64,000 nucleotides of DNA from Cervus elaphus (taxonomy: Eukaryota > Chordata > Mammalia > Artiodactyla > Cervidae): the NCBI RefSeq assembly GCF_910594005.1, contig NC_057841.1, forward strand, positions 12,695,001 through 12,759,000. Direction: 5' to 3'. The number at the start of each line of letters is the position of its first letter. The first letter of the stretch is position 1. A program made the translations under genes and the position numbers. Of the stretch, positions 21,550-32,424 are shown in pieces. Under the pieces are notes generated by a model, which did no database searches, was not told where the DNA came from, and saw nothing but the letters and a program-made list of their open reading frames with translations.

Positions 21550-21666
21550 TTGGAACTAAATTCTTTCTACTAAAGTTTTTAAGTTGATTGTTATTTCCTG
21601 TAGAGCTAAAGCTTTTCTTTATGTTATTATATAAGATAGCCCTTTATACCACATTTAATGTATCAT

Positions 21667-22951
21667 CAGTTCAGTTCAGTCATTCAATCACGTCTGACTC
21701 TTTGTGACCCGATAGACTGCAGCACGCCAGCCTTCCCTGTTCATCACCAACTCCTGGAGCTTGCTCAAACTCATGTCCAATGAGTCCGTGATGCCATCCA
21801 GTCAACTCATTCTCTGTCGTCCCCTTCTCCTCCTGCCTTCAGTCTTTACCAGCATCAGGATCTTTTCCAATGAGTCAGCTCTTAGCATCATCAGGTGGCC
21901 AAAGTATTGGAGTTTCAGCTTCAGCATCAGACCTTCTAATGAATATTCAGGACTGATTTCCTTTAGGATTGACTGGTTGGATCTCCTTGCTGTCCAAGGG
22001 ACTCTCAAGAGTCTTCTCCAACACTGCGGTTCCAAAGCATCTCTTTGGCACTCAACTTTCCTCATGGTCCAACTCTCACATCCATACATGATTACTGGAA
22101 AAACCATAGCTTTGACCAGATGGACGTTTGTCAGTAAAGTAAGGTCTCTGCTTTTTAATATGCTGTCTAGCTTGGTCATAGCTTTTCTTTCAAGGAGCAA
22201 GTGTCTTTTAATTTCATGGCGGCAGTCACCATCTGCAGTGATTTTGGAGCCCCCCAAAATAAAGTCTGTCACTCTTTCCACTTCTTCCCCATCTATTTGC
22301 CATGAAGTGATGGGACCAGATGCCATAATCTTAGTTTTTGGATTGAGTTTCAAGTCAACTTTTTCACTCTCCTCTTTCACTTTCATCAAGAGGTTCTTTA
22401 GTTCTTCTTCACTTTCTGCCATAAAGGTCATGTCATCTGCATATCTGAGGTTATTGATATTTCTCCTGGCAATCTTGGTCCCAGCTTGTGCTTCCTCCAG
22501 CCCAGTGTTTCTCATGATATAGGTTAAATAAGCAGGGTGACAATATACAGCCTTGATGTATTCCTTTTCCTATTTGGAACCAGTCAGTTGTTCCATGTCC
22601 AGTTCTAACGGTTGCTTCCTGACCTGCATACAGATTTCTCAAGAGGCAGGTCAGGTGGTCTGGTATCCCCATTTCTAAGAATTTTCCACAGTTTGTTTTG
22701 ATGCACACAGTCAAAGGCTTTGGTATAGTCAATAAAGCAGAAATAGATGTTTTTCTGAAACTTTCTTACTTTTTCAATGATCCAGCAGATGTTGGCAATT
22801 TGATCTCTGGTTCTTCTGCCTTTTCTAAAACCACCTTGAACATCTGGAAGTCACGGTTCACGTACTGTTGAAGCCTGGCTTGGAGAATTTTGAGCATTAC
22901 TTACTAGCATGTGAGATGAGTGCAGTTGTGTGGTAGTTTGAGCATTCTTTG
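21667..22951 (-). mobile_element. BovB LINE, 1.3 kb, RT to 3' end
   Basis: Antisense copy from the cagttcagttcag tail at 21667 into the RT domain. Translated frames at 22732-22451 and 22515-21802 cover the RT motifs QGCILSPCLFNLY and then YADD with the downstream region. An ~11-base deletion between them (near 22520, in the stretch encoding AEYIM) puts the two halves in different frames. The right end at ~22951 is a 5' truncation. Confidence 0.94.
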
Positions 22952-23989
22952 TGGACATTTTACTAAACATCTCTTTTTGAATAACACGATGCTTCGACTT
23001 CATACATCTTTGTTATTTTAAGCATTCTTATTCTAAATACAAAATTCCCTATCATGAAATCCAAAATTTCAGATGCCATTGGAAAAGTATAGATACCTAT
23101 TTCCATGATAAAATCTTACTCCCACCAACAAATTAATGATGTTAGGAAAGATAAAGTTTATATAAACTCTGTATAAAATTAATATTTATTTTTTAGATTG
23201 TATAGATTTAATTTATAGATTCACATTTTAATGTATTATTTTATAAAAATCAAAGTCACTTAAATCCTAAAATATTTCAGTGCTAATACTAAAGCTCTAT
23301 TACATTTATGCAGGAGTTTGTATACTTTGATTCAGTGAAGAAATGCAAATTCTACCAGGAAATTAGTATTTGCTATGTCTCAAATACTCGGTTTTTTTTT
23401 TATTACTAATAACTGTGTTCATTTCCACGAAAAAACCCAAAATATTCTTCTAAAACAAATAAGACAAAACATTAAGTTTTCAGCTTTATTGTACTATTCA
23501 TACTTTTAAATAACTTTTTCAAATTTAAATGGAATTTAATATTCTTCTTGAAAAATGAAGGGACTAATGAATAACTCTTTAACCAATGGATGAGGTTTGG
23601 AGGAGACATTGATCACTCTTTAAAATCTGGATTTTTGCTATTAGAAGATTTAAAACTGACTCTTGAAAAAATAAAGACCTTTCAGCCTTGGAGTAGTTAA
23701 TCCTTTTATCATTTCCTTGGCTTGCAGCCTGCTCCTATCACTCCATTAGTTAAATTTCTTTCTAAATATAAGATTGTGCTTTTCAAAAGAGAGAGCATTT
23801 TTAGTTTAACAAGTTGAATCCTTATGATTTTTAACTTCAGAAAAATGATTCACAACCATTCTGTCTTTTTAGCTGGAAACACTACATCTAAGCAAAGAAC
23901 TTAAATATCAGTCTTCATAGTTTTACCAACAGAATGTGTTTTCCATTTTTTAGAAACTTTTTTTTGGAGGCAGCTTTTCTGGCGGTCTT
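22952..23989. other. No gene or repeat recognised
   Basis: AT-rich unique-looking DNA with a T run near 23391-23401. Confidence 0.5.
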
Positions 23990-24400
23990 TGGTTTGGCAT
24001 GCCACGTCGATTCTGCCCTTCTGCACCTCATCTCTCATCAGGACACTGGCCTATATGAATTTCAACACCAGGGATTCTCATTTCCTGTTGGCCAGTGGAA
24101 ACCCCAGAAGAAGGTCAGAGAAAGGGAGGGGTATGAGATGAGGACTTTGACTCAACGCTTCAAAGTCACCTTAGGCTGGAAGCATCCCTAGGACCATGTC
24201 TCCAAGATGCATCCTTCTGGGTTCTGGTGACTGCTCTCCAGGAGCATCCAACACTGCTAGTTGGAGGTCACTGCCTTGTCCTATGATTCCACCACACGCT
24301 GTCCTAGCTTGTAAATATCATCTTTATTAAAGTCTCCCTAAAGTATACTAATTTAATTGTACCACCACTATCTGCTAGGTCTCTGGCTGTTCCCAGGAGT
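23990..24400 (+). repeat. Old mammalian interspersed repeat, name not recalled
   Basis: Degenerate match to a common old repeat: ttcctgttggccagtggaa, aaggtcagagaaagggaggg, ggtgactgctctccagg, aatatcatctttattaaagt and a final block near ctgctaggtctctggctg. It explains the 85-codon frame at 23934-24191 and the local rise in GC. Confidence 0.55.
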
Positions 24401-25444
24401 CTTTCCAAAGATTCCTTCTTGAAACATGAGTTCTCTGAAGAATTTTTTTTAATTCAGTAAGCTTATGTTTGTTTTTAGAAGAATCACAATACTTCTAAGT
24501 TCTTTTTGGTGGTCGGAAATCCTTATGATGTAAAATAAAATAGCATTTAAGATATTAAAATGTAGTGGCTTGAGTTATACATCCTTAATTTGGTTTCTAT
24601 TCAATGATTCTTGATTAGGATTTTTTATTTCAAATAGACACAATCCCTTTACCATTGCATCCTAATTGATAAAGCCTTTTTTGAAAGGAAAATTTCCCCA
24701 TTTTTGCTATTTCCAAGTTTTCAAATTTAAGATTCAAAATCTTAAGAAATTAATTTAAATAAAACAGATCTCTTCTCAGGAGGATTCTTCAGTTTGTTTA
24801 ATAACAATGAGTGTCCTTTAGCTTATGGAATGGATTTTATTTGGTGGGTTTTAAAGAATTTAAATTTTGCCCTCTTTGGCATATCTGCTGACTTGAGACC
24901 TTTTGTTACAGTGCCTCCATGGCTTAATTTTATATTTAGATATTATGATAGAAGAATTGCTGACATTCAGGAGGTTGGAAGCTGAGCAAAACTGTTTTAG
25001 ATAATCTTGGGGCAGAGTAGAAATTAGAAGTTGGGGATCAGAAAGATCAGTGGGTCTTTCCACTGTTGGGGGAAGAAAGTACACTGTCAGCCTCGCTTTG
25101 TGTCTAGAAGCAACATTTGGTGTTTCATGGGCTTTGCACTTTCTCTTTTATAATTTTTAAAAATTATTATTATTTAACTTAGTGCTAATTTCCTATGATT
25201 GGCTGGGGCCTGAACTTCTAAATGTAGCGGTTTGGTCTTTTGCCTCTGTAGGCTATTATTATTATTATTTTACCAAACAAAGCATCTACCTGAATCCTCT
25301 CCCGTTCCCCTCTCACCACTTGGCGTTCTGTATGGTTTTGTGATCATTCTTGGGCATCTGCAGGAAGAAGTCAAGGATTTTAAAATATCTTTTGTGGGAA
25401 CCACTTTCCAATGAAACCATGAGACAATAATAGTGGAGCTAAGA
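24401..25444. other. No gene or repeat recognised
   Basis: AT-rich DNA with a short (att)n run near 25253-25270. Confidence 0.5.
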
Positions 25445-25560
25445 CTTACCAGGTGTCACAGAAGGTCATATTTTAACACAATTTCTAATATATTCAAACC
25501 TCATCATAAGTCTACAAAGCAGATGCTATTATTTTCATCCCCTTTTTAGAACCTGTAAAA
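25445..25560 (-). repeat. MIR SINE fragment
   Basis: The blocks aaacctcatcataagtctac, gatgctattattttcatccc and ttttagaacctgtaaaac parallel the antisense MIR core (ctcacaacaaccctatgagg ... attttacagatgaggaaac). It is old and diverged. Confidence 0.5.
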
Positions 25561-25937
25561 CATTAATAAATGTGAACTTCAATTAAACAGAGACAAGAGA
25601 CCTGAAGGGGAAACTCTCATACCCTATCCACTAGAGCAGAGACCAACAGGAAGATGGGGCTCAGCCAATGAGAGATGGTTACAACTCAGCCATGGACTCT
25701 TCGTTTACCGTAGCTCCCCCAGATTCCTTTCCCCCCTGTAAAAGAATTCTGTCCACTTACACAAGGGACTTGCATTTGACTTACCATGGGGGCAGAACCA
25801 AAATTGCATTCTTTATTAATCCTGCAAAAAACCTGTTTTTGCTAGAGAAATAACTGTCAGTTGGTTTATTTTAGGTGAACAAGTTGAAACACAAGGTAAG
25901 TTGTTCATGGTTTGAACTAAGGCACTCTTGGGTACAG

Positions 25938-26144
25938 GCTTCCCTGGTGGCTCAGGGGTAAAGAATCCTCTTGCAATGCGGGAGATGAGGGTTTGATCCC
26001 TGGGTCAGGAAGATCCCCTGGAGAAGGCGATGGCAACCCACTCCAGTATTCCTGCCTGGGCAATTGCACGGACAGAGGAACCTGGTGGGTTACAGTCCAC
26101 GGGGTCACAAAGAGTCGGACACGACTGGGCAACTAAACCACCAC
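25938..26144 (+). repeat. Bov-tA SINE
   Basis: Sense copy starting gcttccctggtggctcaggg, with the perfect 15-base duplication cactcttgggtacag at 25923-25937 and 26145-26159. It is one of the best-preserved copies. Confidence 0.97.
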
Positions 26145-26164
26145 CACTCTTGGGTACAGACTCT

Positions 26165-28120
26165 GTCTCTGATCTCTATCTTTAATTGGTGAATTTACAT
26201 CATTTACATCCAAAGTGAAACAATATATCCGATAGGACATAGTGGTATTACTATCTACCATATTTGTTACTGTTTTCTCTGCTACCCTTGGGTTTTGTTT
26301 CTGATTTTGTCTTCCACTCTTTTTTTGCCTCTTGTGGTTTAATTGAGCTTTGCATGTGATTTAATTTCTCTCTCAACATATCAGTTATACTACTTTTTTT
26401 TTTTTACTATTTTTACACTGAACAAACTGTTATCTGTTAGATGAATTAAGAATAAGAAACATAACAGGTTTCATTTTTACTTTCACTTACTCTTTTTCCT
26501 GTGCACTTCCTTTACTATTGTAGATCCAAGTTTCTGACCTATATCATTTTTTCTTCTCTCTAAAAAGCTTCTTTTTAATGTTTCTTTCAAGGATGGGCTA
26601 GTGGCAATAAAGTGCCTCAATTTTAATTTGTCTGAGAAGGTCTTTATTTCTGCTTCACTTGCAAATGGTAATTTCACAGGATACTTTTTTCGTATTTTTG
26701 ATCTTCTGTAGTTTGAAATGATATGTCTAAGTGTAGAGTTTTTTAATTTAAAATTTTCTTAAAAAATTTTTATCCTCTGTTTTTGAGAAGCTTCTTGGAC
26801 CTGTGGTTTGGTGTCTGATATTAATTTGGGAAAACTCAATTATCATTGTTTTTCATATATTTCTTCTGTTCTTTTCTTTGCTCTCCTTCGGATATTCCCA
26901 TTTCTCTTATGTTATAGTTCAGCAGTTGTCCCACAGTCTTTGGATGTTCTGTTTTTTCAGTCTGTGTTCTCTTTGCTTGTCAGTTTTCAAGGATTCTACT
27001 GCTGTATGCTCTAGCTCAGAGATTCTTTCATCAGCTATGTCTAGTCTACAGATAGCCCCTCAAAGGTGCTCTTCATTCTATTATTCTGGTTTTTATCTCC
27101 AGCACTTCTTTTTGGTTTTTTCTTAGTATCCCCATCCGCTTACACTGCCCATCTGTTCTTACATGCTGACTACATTTTCCATTAGAGCCCTTAGTATATA
27201 ATCTTAACTGTTTTAAATTCCCAGTCTGATAATTCCAGCATCTCTGCCATGTCTGGTTCTGATTCTTGTTTTGCCTCTTCTAATTGTGTTTTATGTCTTT
27301 TGATAGACATTGTAATCTTTTGTTGATAGCCAGGCATGATGACTGGTTACAAGGTACTGCTGTAAATAGGCCTTTAGTCGTGTGGTGGTCAGCTGTGGGT
27401 GAAGAATTTGCTAGTCTTATAATTATGCCTCAGTCTTTTAAGGATGCTATGCCTGTGAGCTGTGAACTTCACAAGTATTTTTAATACTTTTTCTGCTTCT
27501 TAAGTGGAAGAGAATGGCTAAAATGTTTCCCTCCTCCCACACGCAAGTCAGGAGCCTGCTGGAGTGGGTATTCACCTTCCCCCAGGTGAGTCAGATACTG
27601 CTAACAACCAGAAAGTTGGTCTAAAGTTAACTAGCTTCGTGTGGGCAAGTCTTCTTAAGGAGACCAGAGTGCTTTGCGGTAATTCAAAATGGCTCCTCTC
27701 CCTTCGTCCTGTAGTTATTGTGAGAGGATTTTTCCCAGATATTTCCTGTGTGAATCTGGTCTAGACCCTGGAAGAAAATCCCCAGGGTTGTGGGGGTCCC
27801 CCTCTGACTGAGTCCCCCCTGAGTTTGTCAACAGAGTGGTCCACATGGAGCCTGCAGCGATTCGTCGATTACAGTTCTGGTTTTCTCGCGTTGGCGTGGG
27901 TTCCTGTGGTGACTTCTGCTTGTCCCCTCTGCTTGGGTAAGCCGTTTCCTTCTGTATTGACCTGTTGGTTTGTTCATCCTCAAGGGCATCAGTTTGGCCT
28001 GTTTCTTTACCTCATACGGATTCCAAAATAGTTGATGTTTTCATTCTCTTTCTTTTTCTTACTTGATTTAGGATAGAACGGGGGTTTCTGAGTGCCTTAC
28101 ATGCAGAAAAAGAAATGGGA
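26165..28120 (-). mobile_element. Old L1, 5' half (5' UTR, ORF1, start of ORF2)
   Basis: About 2 kb of antisense L1M/HAL1-type sequence. Landmarks from right (5') to left: gatagccaggcatgatgac, tgccatgtctggttctgat, ttggatgttctgttttttca, aagcttcttggacctgtgg, caaggatgggctagtggc and ttacatttacatcc-like blocks. Frames such as 26803-27126 are antisense noise. Both boundaries are approximate. Confidence 0.75.
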
Positions 28121-30498
28121 AAGCCCCCTTTATATATTTTTAAAATATTTCATTCTTGGTTTGGTTAAATATGTAACCAATTTGTTTCTTAGTAACCCAT
28201 GATCCTATCTTAAATAACTGTAAAGCTGTTATATTCCAAAAGAAGGAAAAAAGTATACAGAAAAGCACACAAATTATATATATTCTTACATCTCTGATGT
28301 TTTACACGCGCCAAAATCTAATTCCCCAGAGAATATCCTTTGTGACTAAAACCACCTTAAAGGGCCCCTGGAAAATCAAAAAGATTTGTTTTTTTACCTT
28401 GTAAAAAGGAAGGTGTTAGATACCATTAAGGACTTGCATGGAAAATGTCATGTCTTTAGGTTAAATTGATATAGGTAAAATATTATTAATATAAATCAGA
28501 AATTGTAGGTTGTATGGAAAATCTAAAGAATTGTCAAAGCTCTTGTTAACTTGTTTCTATCAGAAGCCTAATGCTTGAAATTGGATAGTATTGTGCCATC
28601 AGGTATAAGTTCATTTATTTCAATTTTGATGACAACTTTTCTTCTTTAGTTTGAATCAAGTATCTTCTAGGATAATGATTTTTAGCTAGAGTTACACATC
28701 CCTTACCTATGCAGACTAAACAGAAGCTCTTGATTATCTTGATATATTAATAATATATTCTAGTGATAAATTGGTACATTAATGGCATATATTAATATGA
28801 TATATGATATATATTTTATCTGAGATATTTTTCCTCTGTAAAAATTATATTCACCCATTTTTATATATTAGATGTAATATCTAGTCTTCTGAAATAGAGT
28901 AAACATTTCTTGGATTGACTTTGTTTTGCACACTTCAGAGGTAACCACATTTCCCTGCTGCCTTCTTTTCTTAATGAACCCATATCAAATCTTTCACTTT
29001 TGAAAATTATCAGCAAAGTATAACCGTAGCCATTTTATTGTTTTAAATAGTTTTAACTAATTATTTTTTACTATGGCCAAAAGCCCTCATGCATACAAAA
29101 CTTGACATATTGTGAAGCCATAGAAATACCCTCTAGAACCACTATTGAAGCATGCAATTAATGCTTCACACATTCCTCAGTTCTGCAGTATAATCCTCTA
29201 GTCCCTATTCTGAAGCCTGATCTTTTGCCTAATATAAATCTTGGAGATTAGCTTCTGCCTTACACTCATAAATTGGAAGGAAAGACTTTTTCTATATTCC
29301 AACTTGAGAGAAGACTGAATATGAATGAATGATATACTGGCCAATAAATAATAAATTATCTCACTCTACTACTAATTGATTTATCAATTAGAGCAACAGA
29401 GAAAACCTAGTTTTTGGAGCCAGTTTAATTCTCCAGAGCTTTAAGCTTAGTCCAGGAGGAGTGGGTAGATAAAGTCCATTATATTACTTGAGAGGCCAGC
29501 CAACCACTATTTCCTGAAATTTCACCTTTGGTAATTCATCAGTTGCTATCTTGAAGGTTTTCCTGTTTTCAAGCTCCTCTTACAAACACTTATCCCTGAA
29601 GGAAGCAATGATTTAAAACCATTTGAGAAAGATCACTGACAGCTCTGTGAGACCAAGATAGGGTCCATAAAGGCAGAGAGAAAAGCCTGATAGGGAACTG
29701 AAAATAAAAGTTACCTTTTACCAAGTTCAAATTTTGCTTGCATTCTGATCCTTTTGATTGAAAAGGGGATATTTAATTGAATTACAGAATTATATTATCA
29801 TGGCATTTTGATTCTGAAAAGAACTTTAAATATGAGTAGTCCAACCCTTTCATTTTAAAAATGAGGAAGAATTCCATTAATTCAAATATTGCAATTCAAC
29901 CCATAGGAAAAGAACCTTTCTGTGTTTATTACTGCTCAATCATAACCAAAAAATGCTCCGTAGAAAGTAAATTTGTGATCAAAGTAGTGACCCAAATTGT
30001 TTTTTGTAGAGTAGTAGCTGTGAACTATGGCAAAACTGAAAATCTATCTTATCAGCACAATGGTATTTCACTTATTAGAACGGCAGTTTGGGGCAGCACA
30101 GAGAGACTAGATTTGGTTAGTTCACAGGCCAGGAATATTAGCTGTCTGATAGGCATGCTTTAGGATTTAATTATTCAATCAACTTTCTTAAAAAGAATAA
30201 TGCAACACGTTCACTTTAGGAATTAAACTTGAGATGAAAGAGAGAAAGAAAAGAACTTTAGCTCTTATAATGTAGCAGTATTTTATCCTACTTATTTATT
30301 TTGTGTTAAATTCCTGGCTTTCTGCAAACTGAGAGGAGCAAAGTAGTATTGTCAGAACTTCAAAGGGCCATCAAAGGATGCACCATTAACTGTGGGCAGA
30401 ATGACAACAAAGATGTAGAGAAATGCACTCGATTGCAATTTCCTGAGTGACACAAAATTGTATAAAGTAATCTTGGAGCCCAAAACAAGCAGTGAAAC
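28121..30498. other. 2.4 kb without recognised genes or young repeats
   Basis: AT-rich DNA. A short stretch at 29826-29870 (gtagtccaaccc... aaaatgaggaag) may be a MIR remnant. The 100-codon plus frame at 29861-30163 shows no domain I recognise. Confidence 0.45.
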
Positions 30499-30692
30499 TG
30501 CTTCCCTGATATCTCAGTTGGTAAAGAATCCACTTGCAATGAAGGAGACTCCGGTTCGATTCCTGAGTTGGAAAGATTCCCTGGAGAAGGGAAAGGCCAC
30601 CCAATCCATTATTCTGGCCTGGAGAACTCCATGGACTGTATAGTCCATGGGGTCGCAAAGAGTCGGACATGACTGAGAACTTTCACTTCACT
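30499..30692 (+). repeat. Bov-tA SINE (TTCACT tail type)
   Basis: Sense copy from tgcttccctgatatctcag. The B box survives as ggttcgattcc, and the tail ends gaactttcacttcact, a subtype distinct from the copies with a gactgaactg tail. Confidence 0.94.
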
Positions 30693-32230
30693 AATCCATT
30701 AGAAAGTGTTACACCTGCAACTGGAAACTTCGTTATACAGTTTACCAACCAGTAAGGCATGTACTCAAAACAGCAGACAGAGTCACAATATATACACAGA
30801 TCCAGCAAAGCTGCAGTACCTTTAAAAGGGCTATAGCTAGAAAACATGATGATAAAATTAATTTGATATGTAGATGACACCAACCACTAAGCTCGCTTCA
30901 TAAATAAACAGCAACCTTGCGGAGTTCAACAGGATGAAGCTAACAAATGTGTAACTGATATGGTGCAATCCCCTGAATCTGTTTCATTCTAACATCCCTT
31001 GTCCACTGCGTCTCTCCACCCATAGGCCACACCTATGCTGCCGGTGATAAACCCAATGGGGGACACCCCTAATTCAACGGCAGTGACCAGTGACTTCTGG
31101 CCTCTATACAGAATAGCTTATAACACTTTTTGGAGAATTGGAACTTGGGAAACTGAGAAATTGACTATTTAGTCATAGTCAGTTGAAGTCATAACAATGT
31201 GCAAACTTAAGTGATAAGGAGGAGCTTGATATGAAAAAAAGAAGAGTCAAAAGGTAGAAAGAAGCTGCACCATCATGAAAAAGATTATTTTTTTGACTTT
31301 CAAGAGTTTAAGGTTCTTGCCAGATTTTCAATTCATACTTTAGATAGGAGATGTGCGGCAAAATGGAGTTCCTGGTCTTGAATTTCCTTCTGTCTGACTC
31401 ACTTCTTCCCTTAAATCCTTGCCCAAATTCCCTTTTCTTCCTATGCTAAGGTAATTGAGTGAATATCTATGCTCTTAAACTGAATGGAGCTCTGCGTAGT
31501 TCAAATACAAATGGGAACAGCATTATAAGAAGAGAGAAACAAATACCAAGGCTCATGATTTCATCAAAGACAACTGATGCCTTTCGGTTTGACTAGATGG
31601 TTTCATCCTTCAGCACTTTCATTCTATTTTTGACTTTTTCAGAAACTTTACAGAATTTTATATTTTGCTTCAGTTCTGGAATTTCAAACCAATACTGGCA
31701 TCAAATACCTTCTAGTAGTTAATAAAGTTATCTTAAGATATGCTATTTAAGAAATAGAAGGAAGTTGCAGTGGATCTCCAATTTTAAACAAATCTGTTTA
31801 AGAGCAGCATATGCTTAACATTTTACCAAATCTACTATAACACAGATAGAAAATCAAGTTAGATACTTTGGAGTGAGGAAACATATCTATTGTGTCACCT
31901 TCCTAGATCCATACCTAAAAATCTTAGTTTCAGTTTACCTAGAAAGATGATAGGAACTTTAGCTTGCAGACAGATTTACTGTATATTAAAAGGTACAAAA
32001 TCTGAATTATTTTCTCTATTTTCTGTTCTCTGTGGCCTCGGAAGGGGTGATCAGGAAAAAGTTAAGTTCTTGTAGGGTCAATATTCTTGGGTCAATTATC
32101 TTGGGCTTCTTTTTTGTCCCCACACATAAGCTTAATTATATTAATCAACACTTAGGTCTCTATCCCATGTAGCCAGTTTGTATTGGGATTTGGTCATGAT
32201 GAAGTGGAGAACTTAGTAGGACTTTAGACT
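30693..32230. other. 1.5 kb without recognised genes or repeats
   Basis: Unique-looking DNA of ordinary composition. No supported coding frame. Confidence 0.5.
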
Positions 32231-32424
32231 GGGCTTCCTTGGTGACTCAGACAGTATAAAAAAAAAAAAGTCTGCCTGTAATGCATGAGACCTGGGTTCA
32301 ATCCCTCTGTCAGAAAGAGCCCCTGGAGAAGGAATTGGCAACCCACTCCAGTTTTCTTTCCTGGCGAATTCCATGGACAGAGGAGCCTGGTGGGCTACAA
32401 TCCATGAAGTCACAAACAGTTGGA
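32231..32424 (+). repeat. Bov-tA SINE with internal A-run, abutting BovB
   Basis: Sense copy whose tRNA-like part carries an expanded run (gtataaaaaaaaaaaagtc) between the A and B boxes. The 3' end stops at cagttggaca and passes directly into the 3' end of the antisense BovB. Spacing of the Pol III boxes is altered, so promoter activity is doubtful. Confidence 0.93.

Noticed and set aside
21761..22522. 253-codon plus-strand open frame
   Set aside because: It is the reverse complement of a BovB reverse-transcriptase region; the BovB frame on the minus strand explains it. The plus-strand product has no independent support.
21650..22968. Target duplication for the 1.3-kb BovB (acatttaatgtatcat / acattttactaaacat)
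   Set aside because: The flanks match at only about 10 of 16 positions, which is not convincing in AT-rich DNA.
23934..24191. 85-codon frame with a hydrophobic start resembling a signal peptide
   Set aside because: It falls in an old interspersed repeat (23990-24400), and I see no exon structure.
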